From: Gp7-AA6 sp036001245
GTDB lineage: Bacteria; Acidobacteriota; Thermoanaerobaculia; UBA5066; Gp7-AA6
Assembly (NCBI GenBank): GCA_036001245.1
Contig: DASYUL010000061.1
Span: 1 to 64,000, forward strand
DNA: 64,000 nt
Direction of reading: 5' to 3'
Below the pieces are notes generated by a model. The model searched no databases. It was not told the origin of the DNA and saw nothing but the letters and a program-made list of their open reading frames with translations. The stretch's first letter is position 1; each line of letters starts with the position of its first letter. The position numbers and the translations under genes are program-made. This document shows positions 42,291-50,262 of the stretch, one piece after another.

Positions 42291-43675
42291 GGCGAGAGCC
42301 TCTCCGGCGCTCCTCCCTCCGAAGGCTCGGGGAGGGCCGGTGACGCCGCGGGCCACCGGCCGAGCGCGCGGGACAGCGAGAGCCGCGCGATGCCGAGCGC
42401 GAAGCGCTGGCGCGCGAGATCTGCCGCCGCCTCGAACGCCGAGACGGCGGCGTCCGCCTGCTCGAGCGCCGTCGCGAGCCCTTCCGAGTAGCGCACCCGG
42501 ACCTCTCGCGCGTTCTGCTCGGCGACGCGGGACCGGACCTCCGCCTGCTCGAGCGCGGCGCGGGAGGTCGCGAGGTCGGTCCGCGCGGTACGGATCTCGA
42601 GCCCGATCCGGCGCCGCAGCGCGTCCGCGTTCAACAGCGCCTCCCGGTACTCGGCGCGCCGCGCGGCCGCCTCCGCGTACCGCGTGCCGCCGTCGAAGAT
42701 CTCCCAGTTCAGGAGCGCCGCCACGTTCCAGTCCCTCTCGCGCCCGGATAGCCCCGCCTCGTTCGTGCCGCGATACGTCCCGCGCAGCGTCACCGTCGGA
42801 ATCGCCCGCAGTTGCGGCTCGAGCGCGAGGAGCCGAAGGGACTCGGCGCGCAGGGTGAGCTCGCGCAGGTCCGCCCTCGCGCCCTGGGCCGCCTGCTCGA
42901 GCTCGTCGGCGCTCGCCGACTCCAAGGGCTCGGCCGGCGGCTCGACGAGCGGCCGTTCGACCGGCGCGGCGATCAGGTACCCGAGAGAGAGCCGGGAGCT
43001 CACGACGGCATTCTGCGCCTCCGTGAGCGCGAGCTGCGCGGTCGCGAGCTCCAGCTCCGCTCGCGTGAGGTCGTTCGACGACGCGAGACCGGCTTCGAGC
43101 TTCGTCCGTGCGTCGTCGACCGTCGCCTGCGCGACCTCGATTCGGCGGCTTGCCGCGTCCCGCAGCTGCTCGGCCGAGAGCACCGCGAAGAAGCTCGAGC
43201 TGACGTCGTAGGCGAGAACCCGCTGGATCTCCGCCGACGCGTTCTCCTGGGCCTCGAGGTTGCGCGTGGCGCTGCGCGCGACGGGAAACGCGCGTACGTC
43301 GAGGACGTCCGTTTCGACCGTCACGACGCCCGACAGCGCGTCGAGCGCCTGGACGACGATCTGTTCGTCGTCGACGGTGCGGGTGACCTCGCGGGACCGG
43401 CGCGTGTAAGTGCCCGCGAAGGAGAGATCGGGCAGGAGAGCCGCGTACGCCTGCCGGCGAAGCGCGCGCGCGCGGTCGATCCGCGCCGCCGCGATCCCGG
43501 AGAGCTCGTTGTTGCGGCCGGCGAGCGCGAGCGCCTCGGAGAGCGTGAGCGGCGGAGCGGTCGGCGGCGCGGCCGGAGCCTTGCGGGCGTCGGCGGAGGG
43601 AGAAGGATGCGCCGAAGCCGGAGAGCCCCCGAGAAAGCCCAGAAGGGCGATCACGGTCGCGATTCTGCACAGCAT
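42287..43675 (-). CDS. TolC family outer-membrane efflux protein
   Basis: 462 residues from ATG 43675, chosen because it starts a signal peptide (LCRIATVIALLGFLGGSPASA). The mature protein has the duplicated OEP pattern: LTLSEALALAGRNNEL, LPDLSFAGTYTRRS, then a second half with VTLRGTYRGTN, WNVAALLNWEIFDGG and long alpha-helical heptads. It forms the outer-membrane tunnel for the adaptor/RND pair. A longer frame upstream lacks signal character. First gene of the operon; a TAAGAT-like hexamer lies about 75 nt upstream. Confidence 0.93.
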   Translation of the reverse strand: MLCRIATVIALLGFLGGSPASAHPSPSADARKAPAAPPTAPPLTLSEALALAGRNNELSGIAAARIDRARALRRQAYAALLPDLSFAGTYTRRSREVTRTVDDEQIVVQALDALSGVVTVETDVLDVRAFPVARSATRNLEAQENASAEIQRVLAYDVSSSFFAVLSAEQLRDAASRRIEVAQATVDDARTKLEAGLASSNDLTRAELELATAQLALTEAQNAVVSSRLSLGYLIAAPVERPLVEPPAEPLESASADELEQAAQGARADLRELTLRAESLRLLALEPQLRAIPTVTLRGTYRGTNEAGLSGRERDWNVAALLNWEIFDGGTRYAEAAARRAEYREALLNADALRRRIGLEIRTARTDLATSRAALEQAEVRSRVAEQNAREVRVRYSEGLATALEQADAAVSAFEAAADLARQRFALGIARLSLSRALGRWPAASPALPEPSEGGAPERLSP

Positions 43676-43802
43676 GTGGCAGGGACGCACGGCGCCCCAC
43701 GTCAGCGCTCTCGAGCCCAAGATTCCTCCGTCGACTGCAGAACGGAATCTTAGACCCGCGCATGCCCGGGGACCGGATCGCACTAGTGGGCCGGATTTGC
43801 AC

Positions 43803-43821
43803 GCGGTTCGCCGCGAACCGC
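43803..43821. repeat. Short hairpin upstream of a small membrane protein gene
   Basis: GCGGTTCG and CGAACCGC pair perfectly around a 3-nt loop, ending six bases before a TAAGCT hexamer. It could be an operator for either divergent gene. Confidence 0.4.
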
Positions 43822-43826
43822 GGAGA

Positions 43827-43832
43827 TAAGCT
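43827..43832 (+). promoter_or_regulatory. -10-like hexamer TAAGCT, 6 nt before a small membrane protein gene
   Basis: TAAGCT is followed by gccgaa and ATG 43839. No ribosome binding site is possible in the six bases. Confidence 0.38.
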
Positions 43833-43838
43833 GCCGAA

Positions 43839-44063
43839 ATGACCCCGCGGCGCTGGATCGAGTACCTGGCGGCGATCCTGGCGGGGAACGCGATCTACTT
43901 TCTCCTGCTCTTCCCCGACCTGCCCCCCGCGCTCCAGCACCGCCCGTTCGTGTTCGACCTCGGGCTGGCGCTCGATTTCTTCCTCTGCGTGACCGTCTAT
44001 GGCGTCATCCGGATGGGCAGCCGGCACGCGCAGCGCTGGAACCGGAGGAGCTCGATGCGCTAG
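43839..44063 (+). CDS. Small two-helix membrane protein, unknown
   Basis: 74 residues with two predicted membrane helices: WIEYLAAILAGNAIYFLLLF and FDLGLALDFFLCVTVYGVI. A basic C-terminal tail (RHAQRWNRRSSMR) would be cytoplasmic. The frame has normal high-GC third-position use and a TANNCT hexamer before its ATG, so I take it as real. It is divergent from the efflux operon. No family recognised. Confidence 0.55.
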   Translation: MTPRRWIEYLAAILAGNAIYFLLLFPDLPPALQHRPFVFDLGLALDFFLCVTVYGVIRMGSRHAQRWNRRSSMR

Positions 44064-44069
44064 GCGCCA

Positions 44070-44150
44070 CCGTCATTCCGAGGGCCGAAGGCCCGAGGAA
44101 TCTCCCCGGACGGGAGAGATCCCTCGCTTCGCATCGGGATGATTGGCAGG
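44070..44150. repeat. REP-like element beginning GTCATTCCGAGG
   Basis: Between convergent stops, gtcattccgagg is followed by a hairpin: CGAGGAATCTC (44094-44104) pairs with GAGATCCCTCG (44116-44126) with one mismatch, then cttcgcatcgggatgat closes it. Sequences of this gtcattccgag...gggatgat type are scattered in many bacterial genomes. Here it may terminate both genes. Confidence 0.6.
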
Positions 44151-44618
44151 CTACGGCTTCTCGACGATGTCCGGCTTCAGACTCGACACCAAGCCCAGGA
44201 GCTCGTTCTTCTCCGCCGCCGGCACTTTGAACTTGTCGAGGCTCGCCACCAGAGCCTTGACCGCGAGATCCCAGTCGCTGCCCGTGATCCCGAGCCCCTT
44301 GTGGGCCGTCTTCGTGTCGCGCCCAACGTAGACACATGGGCCTCCGGCCGCCTGGCACAGCTGCTCGACCGCGAGCTGCCGCAGCCGGCCCTTCGAGCTG
44401 TCGCTCAAGCCCACGAGAAAACGGCTCAACTGCTTGTCCTGGGCCATCTGGGCCAGGAAATCGTCCATCACTGCCGCGATCGCGTCATAGCCCCCGAGCC
44501 TCTTGTACAGAGAAGGGGCGGCGGCCGCTGCCGCGTTCGCGGGAGGCTTCGACTGAGCGAGACCCGCGGCGGCCAGACACAGGAGCAGGGCGAGCGCCGT
44601 GCAGACACGCTGGAACAT
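44151..44618 (-). CDS. Exported group I truncated haemoglobin
   Basis: 155 residues. Signal peptide FQRVCTALALLLCLAAAGLAQ, a short Ala-rich linker, then a 2/2 globin: SLYKRLGGYDAIAAVMDDFL, LCQAAGGPCVYVGRDTKTAH with the proximal His in TAHKGLGIT, and SDWDLAVKALVASLDK. These are the marks of GlbN-type truncated haemoglobins, which bind O2 or NO. The N-terminal signal is the unusual part: it would put the haem protein in the periplasm. ATG 44618 has AAGGAGGG directly upstream. It does not share an operon with uppP, which ends on the same strand upstream. Confidence 0.9.
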   Translation of the reverse strand: MFQRVCTALALLLCLAAAGLAQSKPPANAAAAAAPSLYKRLGGYDAIAAVMDDFLAQMAQDKQLSRFLVGLSDSSKGRLRQLAVEQLCQAAGGPCVYVGRDTKTAHKGLGITGSDWDLAVKALVASLDKFKVPAAEKNELLGLVSSLKPDIVEKP

Positions 44619-44667
44619 GGTCCCTCCTTCGTTATCGACGTTTACGAACCGAAAGGCGAGGCGGATT

Positions 44668-45492
44668 CTATCGACTCATCGCCGGAACCAGATAAATCAG
44701 CGCGAGCCCGAAGAGGAAACAGTAGATCGCGAACCAGTGGAGTCGCTTCGCGACGACCACCCGGACGAGCCACCCGATCGCGAAGTAGCCGACGACCCCC
44801 GCGACGACCGCGCCGCCCAGGTACTTCGCGAAGTCCGGCCCGGCGAAGAAGGAGGCGCCTCTCTCCTGCCAGGCGCTTCCGAGCTCGAGCACCGACGCCC
44901 CGAGGACCGCCGGAATCAACAGGAGAAAGGAGAACGTCACGGCCCACCGGCGGGAGAGCCCGACGAGCAGCGCGAACGCGATCGTCGTCGCCGATCGGGA
45001 GAGGCCGGGCAGAACCGCGAGGCCCTGGACGATCCCGATCAGGATTGCGTCTCCGACCGTCGTCGACTCTCGATCGCGGCCGCGCTCGCGGGCGAAGAGT
45101 GACAGGACCAGAAAGAGTCCGGTCCCGATCTCCATCGCGCCGACGAAACGCGGGTCTCGCTTCGTCTCCTCGACCACGCGCTTCAAAAACAGGCCGACGA
45201 CTCCCGTCGGGATCGTCGCCGCCAGGACGAGAACGGCGAGCCTCCAGGAGTCGCGATGCCGAGTTGATTTCTGCTCGAAGAGTCCCTTCGCCTCCTCGGC
45301 GAGAATCCTTCGAAAGAAGACCACGACCGCGACGAGAGTCCCGACGTGGACCATGACGTCGAACAGCACTCCGACCTGCGCGAAATTCGGCAGGAGTATC
45401 TCGGCCGCCGACAAATGACCGTCGGACGAGACGGGAAGGAACTCCGTCAATCCCTGGACGACCCCGAGAAGAATCGCTTCGAGCCAGCTCAC
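44668..45492 (-). CDS. uppP: Undecaprenyl-diphosphatase
   Basis: 274 residues from GTG 45492, overlapping the ribonuclease J stop (GTGA). Eight or so membrane helices. Catalytic region 1 is GVVQGLTEFLPVSSDGHL, with Asp where many homologues have Thr or Ser. Region 2 is VLPGLSRSATTIAFAL. It dephosphorylates undecaprenyl diphosphate to recycle the carrier for peptidoglycan and the polysaccharide encoded earlier in the window. It ends the corA-rsmA-rnj-uppP operon. Confidence 0.94.
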   Translation of the reverse strand: MSWLEAILLGVVQGLTEFLPVSSDGHLSAAEILLPNFAQVGVLFDVMVHVGTLVAVVVFFRRILAEEAKGLFEQKSTRHRDSWRLAVLVLAATIPTGVVGLFLKRVVEETKRDPRFVGAMEIGTGLFLVLSLFARERGRDRESTTVGDAILIGIVQGLAVLPGLSRSATTIAFALLVGLSRRWAVTFSFLLLIPAVLGASVLELGSAWQERGASFFAGPDFAKYLGGAVVAGVVGYFAIGWLVRVVVAKRLHWFAIYCFLFGLALIYLVPAMSR

Positions 45493-47108
45493 ACGATGAC
45501 GGGGACGATCACCGGACGGATCCCGAACTCCCGCCGGCAGGCGCGCTTCGCTGCGAGCGCGATCTCCGCGCGGAGCCATTCGACGTCGGACCGCTCCTCG
45601 TCGGTGACGCGCCCGAGCACTTCCCGGGCGGCGCGCGAGACCTCCGCGGCGACCCCGCTCTCCTCGCGCGCCACGCCGCGGGAAACCACGGCGATCTCGC
45701 GTTCGTGAACGAAGACGACGACGAACCCCTCTTCGGCGAGCCGGCGCCGGTCGCGCACGACTTCGAGGTCGACCGTTTCGGGGCGCGAGTCGAGGAAGAT
45801 CTTGCCGGTCGCGACCACGCCGCGCTCGACGCGCAGCCCGGAGGCCGAGAGCGTCAGGCGATCGCCGTTGTCGAGCAGCGGGACAGAGTCGTCGGAGAGT
45901 CCCAGCTCGCGTGCGATCTCCGCCACCGCGGCCAGCATGCGGCGCTCGCCGTGGACGGGCAAAACCGCGCGCGGCTTGACGAGCGCGAGCCAGTCGGCGA
46001 TGTCCTGGCGATGGGCATGACCGGAGACGTGGATCGGCGGCTCCGTCTCGCGCAGCACGCGCGCGCCGCGGCGGACGAGGTGATCGGTGACACGGTTGAC
46101 CGAGCGCTCGTGGCCCGGGATCGTCCGGGCGGAGAAGAGGACCAAGTCGCCGGAGTCGAGCTTCAAATCCGAGTGCTCATCGAGCGCCAGGCGGTAGAGC
46201 GCTGAGAAAGGCTCACCCTGGCTGCCCCCCATGAGGCACAGGACCCGTTTCGCCGGCGTTTCCGCCAGATCCGGGGGAAAGATCCGGGAAATGGTCGGAA
46301 TTTGGAGGCGCCGGAAGCGCTCCGCGATCTCGGCGATCGTCCGCATGCTCCGTCCGAGGATCGCGACGCGGCGTCCCTGGGCCATCGCAGCATCCACCGC
46401 CTGCGAGATCCGCGCGACGTGGCTCGAGAAGGTCGTCACCACGATGCGGCCCGGAGCGTCGGCGAAAGCCGCGGAGAGCCCGGCTCCCGCGATACGCTCG
46501 GAGAGAGCGCGGCCCGGCCGCTCCGCGTTGGTCGAATCCACGAGTGCGAGGTCCACCCCGGCCGTGGTCGCCGCCGCGATGCCCTCGACGTCGGTCGTCT
46601 CGCCGTCGGGTGGATCGGGATCGAGCTTGAAGTCGCCGGAGTGAAAGAGCCTCCATCCTCCCGCCTCGATGAGGATCGCGGCGGAGTCCGGCACCGAGTG
46701 CGACACCCGGAAGAAGGTGAAATCGAATGCGCCGGCTCGCACCCTCTCCCCGCGGCGCGCCTCGACGAGCCGTTCGGGCGACGCTCCGGCCTCCTCGAGT
46801 CGCCGGCCCGCGAGGGCGAGCGTGAATGGAAGCCCGTAGACCGGCGCGTCGCAGCACTCCGCCAGCAGAGGGAGGGACCCGACGTGGTCCTCGTGCCCGT
46901 GGGTCAGGAGGATCGCATCGATCCGGACGCTCTTCAACGGCGAGAGGTCGGGCGCAATGCGGTCGATTCCCGGAAAGGTCTCGTCGGGAAACGAAACGCC
47001 CGCATCGACGACGACGTTCGAGCCGTCGCAGGAAATCCAGAGAACGTTGCGCCCGAACTCTCCCAGGCCGCCGAGCGCCACGAGCGAGACTTCCGGGCGA
47101 CCGTTCAT
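45489..47108 (-). CDS. rnj: Ribonuclease J
   Basis: 539 residues. A metallo-beta-lactamase core carries LLTHGHEDHVGSLPLL (HxHxDH zinc ligands). The beta-CASP insert has RIVVTTFSSHVARISQAVDA and LCLMGGSQGEPFSALYRLA, and HVSGHAHRQDIADWLAL supplies the later His motif. It processes and degrades RNA as 5'-to-3' exonuclease and endonuclease. The start overlaps the rsmA stop by 4 nt. The protein ends close to residue 540, so the C-terminal domain is present but on the short side. Confidence 0.93.
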   Translation of the reverse strand: MNGRPEVSLVALGGLGEFGRNVLWISCDGSNVVVDAGVSFPDETFPGIDRIAPDLSPLKSVRIDAILLTHGHEDHVGSLPLLAECCDAPVYGLPFTLALAGRRLEEAGASPERLVEARRGERVRAGAFDFTFFRVSHSVPDSAAILIEAGGWRLFHSGDFKLDPDPPDGETTDVEGIAAATTAGVDLALVDSTNAERPGRALSERIAGAGLSAAFADAPGRIVVTTFSSHVARISQAVDAAMAQGRRVAILGRSMRTIAEIAERFRRLQIPTISRIFPPDLAETPAKRVLCLMGGSQGEPFSALYRLALDEHSDLKLDSGDLVLFSARTIPGHERSVNRVTDHLVRRGARVLRETEPPIHVSGHAHRQDIADWLALVKPRAVLPVHGERRMLAAVAEIARELGLSDDSVPLLDNGDRLTLSASGLRVERGVVATGKIFLDSRPETVDLEVVRDRRRLAEEGFVVVFVHEREIAVVSRGVAREESGVAAEVSRAAREVLGRVTDEERSDVEWLRAEIALAAKRACRREFGIRPVIVPVIV

Positions 47109-47923
47109 CGGGGCGCGGCGGCGACGGGGCGAGCGTCGAGGCGGCCGGCGAGCGCGACGTAGTCGGCCAGCGAGAGCTCCTCCGCGCGCGCTTTCGGTCC
47201 CCGGCCGAGCTCCTCGAGCGCGCTCTCGACCTCTCGGCGGCCGGCGATCGAGGAGAGCGCGTTGACGAGGGTCTTGCGCCGGTATCGGAAGGCGAGCGAC
47301 GCGAGCGTGAGCGCCCGGTCGCGCGTTTCCGGGTCGAGCATTGGCGTCCGCGGGACAAGCTCGAGCACGCTCGACGTGACGCGGGGCGGCGGCCGGAATG
47401 CGCCGGGCGGCAGGTCGAACAGCACCCGCGCACGTGCGAACGCCGCCGCGCGAACGGAGAGATACCCGTATTCCGACGATCCGGGCGCGGCGCAGATCCG
47501 GCGCGCGACCTCCTTCTGGACGGTCGCGACGGCGCGCGAGAACGTTCCCTCCTCCTCCATCGCGCGCATGACGATCGGCGTGGCGACGTTGTACGGCAGG
47601 TTGGAGACCAGAATCGCGGGCGGGGAAAGGCCGGCATCGGAGAGCCAGCCGGCAAAGCTCTTTTCGAGGACGTCTCCGCGGAGCAGCCGCACGTTGCCGG
47701 TTCCGGCGAGCTCCCGCTCGAGGGCGTCCGCCCGGAGGGGGTCGATCTCGACCGCGAGCACGCGACCCGCGCGCTCGGCGAGCGGGCGCGTGAGCGCTCC
47801 CTCCCCCGGCCCGACTTCGAAGGCCGTGTCGCCGGGACCGACGCGGGAAGCGTCGGCGATCCGGCGGGCGGTCTCGGGGCGGACGAGGAAGTGCTGGCCC
47901 CAGCGCTTCCGCGCCGGGATCAC
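47105..47923 (-). CDS. rsmA: 16S rRNA (adenine-1518/1519-N6)-dimethyltransferase
   Basis: 272 residues. It begins with ARKRWGQHFLVRPETARRI, followed by the SAM loop AFEVGPGEGALTRPL, the AVEIDP acidic end, and the target-adenine motif LVSNLPYNVATPI. The C-terminal helical domain ends near DARPVAAAP. It dimethylates the two adenines of helix 45 in 16S rRNA. The ATG overlaps the corA stop by 4 nt. Complete, with all catalytic motifs. Confidence 0.96.
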   Translation of the reverse strand: MIPARKRWGQHFLVRPETARRIADASRVGPGDTAFEVGPGEGALTRPLAERAGRVLAVEIDPLRADALERELAGTGNVRLLRGDVLEKSFAGWLSDAGLSPPAILVSNLPYNVATPIVMRAMEEEGTFSRAVATVQKEVARRICAAPGSSEYGYLSVRAAAFARARVLFDLPPGAFRPPPRVTSSVLELVPRTPMLDPETRDRALTLASLAFRYRRKTLVNALSSIAGRREVESALEELGRGPKARAEELSLADYVALAGRLDARPVAAAPR

Positions 47924-48957
47924 CGCAAACCTTTCCGCCGGAGGAGAAAGAGCATCAGGAGCGGGATGCCTACGATCAGAGCCAGGCTCGTCCCCAACAG
48001 CAGGTGGTTGCGCGGCTCCGGTTCGAACCAGTGGAAGTTCATGCCGAAGATGCCGGTAATGGCCGTCACCGGCAGGAAGATCAGAGAGATGACCGTCAGT
48101 TTCTTGACGACCTCGGAAAGCCGATTGTTCTGCACCGAGAGATAGGCATCGAGCGTGCCCGTCGCGAGCTCGCGATACGTGTCGATGGAGTCGGCAATTC
48201 GAATGAGGTGGTCGTAAATGTCCTGAAAGTAGAAGATCCGGGCGGAGTCCAGAATCGGAGGGTCCCGCCTCAAGAGAACGTTGACGGCGTCCCGCTCCGG
48301 GGCCGCAATCCGCCGCAGCAAAGCGAGGTCTTTCTTGAGTGCCAGAAGACGCTCGAGATGCGTCTGGTCGTAGTGCTCGAAGATGTCGTCCTCGATCTCC
48401 TGGGACCGTTCCCCGAGGTCGTCCAGAAACAGGAAATAGTCGTCGACCATGGCGTCGAGAATGTCGTAGAGGAGACCGGAGACGTCTTTCTTGCCCTCCT
48501 CGCGCCCGAAGCGCTCGAACGTCTGATCGAGCAGATCGACCGGCGAATCGTGGGTGGCGATCAGGAAGTTCGGCCCGATGAAGAAGTCGATCTCCTGGAG
48601 CACCCAGTCGCCGTTGTGAGCCTGGCTCGGCCCGACCCGGTAGAAGACGAGGAAATAGCGGTCACCGTAGATGTCGATCTTGGGCCGCTGGTGGCGGGTC
48701 CGCACGTCCTCGATCGCGAGCGGGTGGAAGTGAAATTCCTGCTGGAGCGTGGCGAGCTCCTCCTCGTTGGGAGCGTGCAGGTCGGAATAGAGGAAGCCGC
48801 TCGCGGCGGAAAGATGGGCCGCGCAGCCCTGAAGTGAAATCTCCTCGCGGCGGCCGTCCGGGCGGAAAAGGATAGTGCGAGGAGGCCGGCGCTCCGTCGG
48901 TTTGACGCGTTCGGCCCATCCGACCTCTCCGGGATCCACCTCTCGGAGGAGCGCCAC
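47920..48957 (-). CDS. corA: CorA family magnesium/cobalt transporter
   Basis: 345 residues. A large cytoplasmic domain holds the HPLAIEDVRTRHQRPKIDIYGD stretch typical of the family. The C-terminus has two helices: LTVISLIFLPVTAITGIFGMN with the signature GMN selectivity motif (FGMNFHWFE), then LLLGTSLALIVGIPLLMLFL and a basic tail. It forms a pentameric Mg2+ channel. The start is GTG 48957, with TACGCT six bases before it. It heads the operon corA-rsmA-rnj-uppP. Confidence 0.93.
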   Translation of the reverse strand: MALLREVDPGEVGWAERVKPTERRPPRTILFRPDGRREEISLQGCAAHLSAASGFLYSDLHAPNEEELATLQQEFHFHPLAIEDVRTRHQRPKIDIYGDRYFLVFYRVGPSQAHNGDWVLQEIDFFIGPNFLIATHDSPVDLLDQTFERFGREEGKKDVSGLLYDILDAMVDDYFLFLDDLGERSQEIEDDIFEHYDQTHLERLLALKKDLALLRRIAAPERDAVNVLLRRDPPILDSARIFYFQDIYDHLIRIADSIDTYRELATGTLDAYLSVQNNRLSEVVKKLTVISLIFLPVTAITGIFGMNFHWFEPEPRNHLLLGTSLALIVGIPLLMLFLLRRKGLR

Positions 48958-48963
48958 GAATCG

Positions 48964-48969
48964 AGCGTA
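48964..48969 (-). promoter_or_regulatory. -10-like hexamer TACGCT, 6 nt before corA
   Basis: On the minus strand TACGCT is followed by CGATTC and the GTG start. On the opposite strand a TAGAAT hexamer (near 48979) lies about 20 nt before the cyclase ATG at 49005, so the 47-nt gap serves both genes. Confidence 0.38.
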
Positions 48970-49004
48970 TCAAATGGTAGAATTCTTACGTTCCGACGAA
49001 CCCC

Positions 49005-50162
49005 ATGTTGAACGTACACACACTTGACAATCGGCGGCTCGAGAACTTCCTCGAGAGGCACAAGGCGTACTACGCCTACACGGGGGAGATCGAGATCGAT
49101 CGCTTCCTCCGCGAGATTCTTCAGAAGGCGAATGAGTTCGTGCCGTCGGAAGCGGGCTCCATCCTGCTCGACGACCCGATGACGAAGAACTCCGACGATC
49201 GCATGGAGAACGACCTCGTCTTCATCGCGACCTATGGGGCGCGCGCGGACGCCCGCCTGAACCGCCGCATGAATGCACGGCTCGGCATCGTCGGCCACGT
49301 CTACGCGACCGGCGCCGGCTACATGACCGACGACGTGCTATCCGACCCTTACTTCTATCCGACTCTGGACCTGCCCGACGACTTCGAGACCCGATCGGTC
49401 GTCTGCGTGCCCATCCGCATCGAAGCCGCGGTGTGCGGCGTGCTGGAGCTCGTGAACAAGATCGGGCCGGGCGGTTTCCGCGAGAAAGACCGGCGGCTGC
49501 TCGAGATCTTCGCCGACTACGCCTCGATCTCGATCCAGAACCTCCTCGACGCGCGCCGCGCCTTCGAGGTCGCCAAGCGCGACGGCCTGACGGGCCTCTT
49601 CAACGAGCGCTACCTGCATCTGCGGCTGACGCAGGAGCTCTCGCGCATTTCTCGCGACGGCGGCGATCTGTCCGTCGTGTTCCTCGACCTCGACAACCTG
49701 AAGTCGGTGAACGATCGGCACGGACATCTCGCCGGCAGCCAGGTCCTGCGCGAGGTCGGGTACCTCCTGCGCCGCACCGTGACCGACGACCGCGCGACGC
49801 TGACCCGCTACGGCGGCGACGAGTTCGTTCTGATTCTGCCGGGACACGACATGAAGGACGGCATGGAGGTCGCGCAGGCGATCCGAAACGCGATCCGCTC
49901 GTCGACGTTCCTCTCGCGCCCGTACGGATTCAACGACCCTGCCCTGAACCTGCAGGGAGTTCTGACCGCGTCGCTCGGCGTGTCCGCGATCCGGTCGAAC
50001 GCCACGCCCGGCGCCTCGGTCGAGCAACAGAAGAACGAGCTCCTGCGCGCGGCCGACGCCGCGCTCTATCGCGCCAAGCAGAGCGGCAAGGACCGCTGCG
50101 TCGGGGCCCGCGGCGAAGACAGCCGCTTCGCCGCCGCGCAGTCCGTGGCGGGAGGGGGATAG
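49005..50162 (+). CDS. GAF-domain diguanylate cyclase
   Basis: 385 residues. Residues ~25-180 form a GAF sensor domain (ANEFVPSEAGSILLDDP, MNARLGIVGHVYATG, SVVCVPIRIEAAVCGVLEL). The GGDEF domain starts near residue 195 (RDGLTGLFNERYLHLRL) and keeps the active site RYGGDEFVLILPG. It makes cyclic di-GMP from two GTP. The RxxD inhibitory site normally five residues before GGDEF is replaced (TDDRATLTRYGGDEF), so product feedback by that site is not expected. The stop codon touches a palindromic repeat. Confidence 0.93.
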   Translation: MLNVHTLDNRRLENFLERHKAYYAYTGEIEIDRFLREILQKANEFVPSEAGSILLDDPMTKNSDDRMENDLVFIATYGARADARLNRRMNARLGIVGHVYATGAGYMTDDVLSDPYFYPTLDLPDDFETRSVVCVPIRIEAAVCGVLELVNKIGPGGFREKDRRLLEIFADYASISIQNLLDARRAFEVAKRDGLTGLFNERYLHLRLTQELSRISRDGGDLSVVFLDLDNLKSVNDRHGHLAGSQVLREVGYLLRRTVTDDRATLTRYGGDEFVLILPGHDMKDGMEVAQAIRNAIRSSTFLSRPYGFNDPALNLQGVLTASLGVSAIRSNATPGASVEQQKNELLRAADAALYRAKQSGKDRCVGARGEDSRFAAAQSVAGGG

Positions 50163-50237
50163 GGACAGATTCATTTAACGGTAAGAGAACGAGGACAAAT
50201 CTATTTAACGGACGGGGAAGTTAAATAAATCTGTCCC
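50162..50237. repeat. A/T-rich palindromic repeat starting GGGACAGAT
   Basis: Left arm gggacagattcatttaac (50162-50179) pairs with right arm gttaaataaatctgtccc (50220-50237) with one mismatch. A further partial left-arm copy, gaggacaaatctatttaac, sits in the middle. The low GC content contrasts sharply with its surroundings. It begins on the last base of the cyclase stop codon and ends 25 nt before the next start. Confidence 0.8.
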
Positions 50238-50262
50238 CCCTCGTGCTATCTTTCCGCCTTCC

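Noticed and set aside
42291..44027. Reading the RND adaptor as a 977-residue protein extending through the TolC region
   Set aside because: The upstream 578 residues are out of frame with the TolC gene and low-complexity Arg-rich. The adaptor's own ATG at 42290 starts a signal peptide and overlaps the TolC stop.
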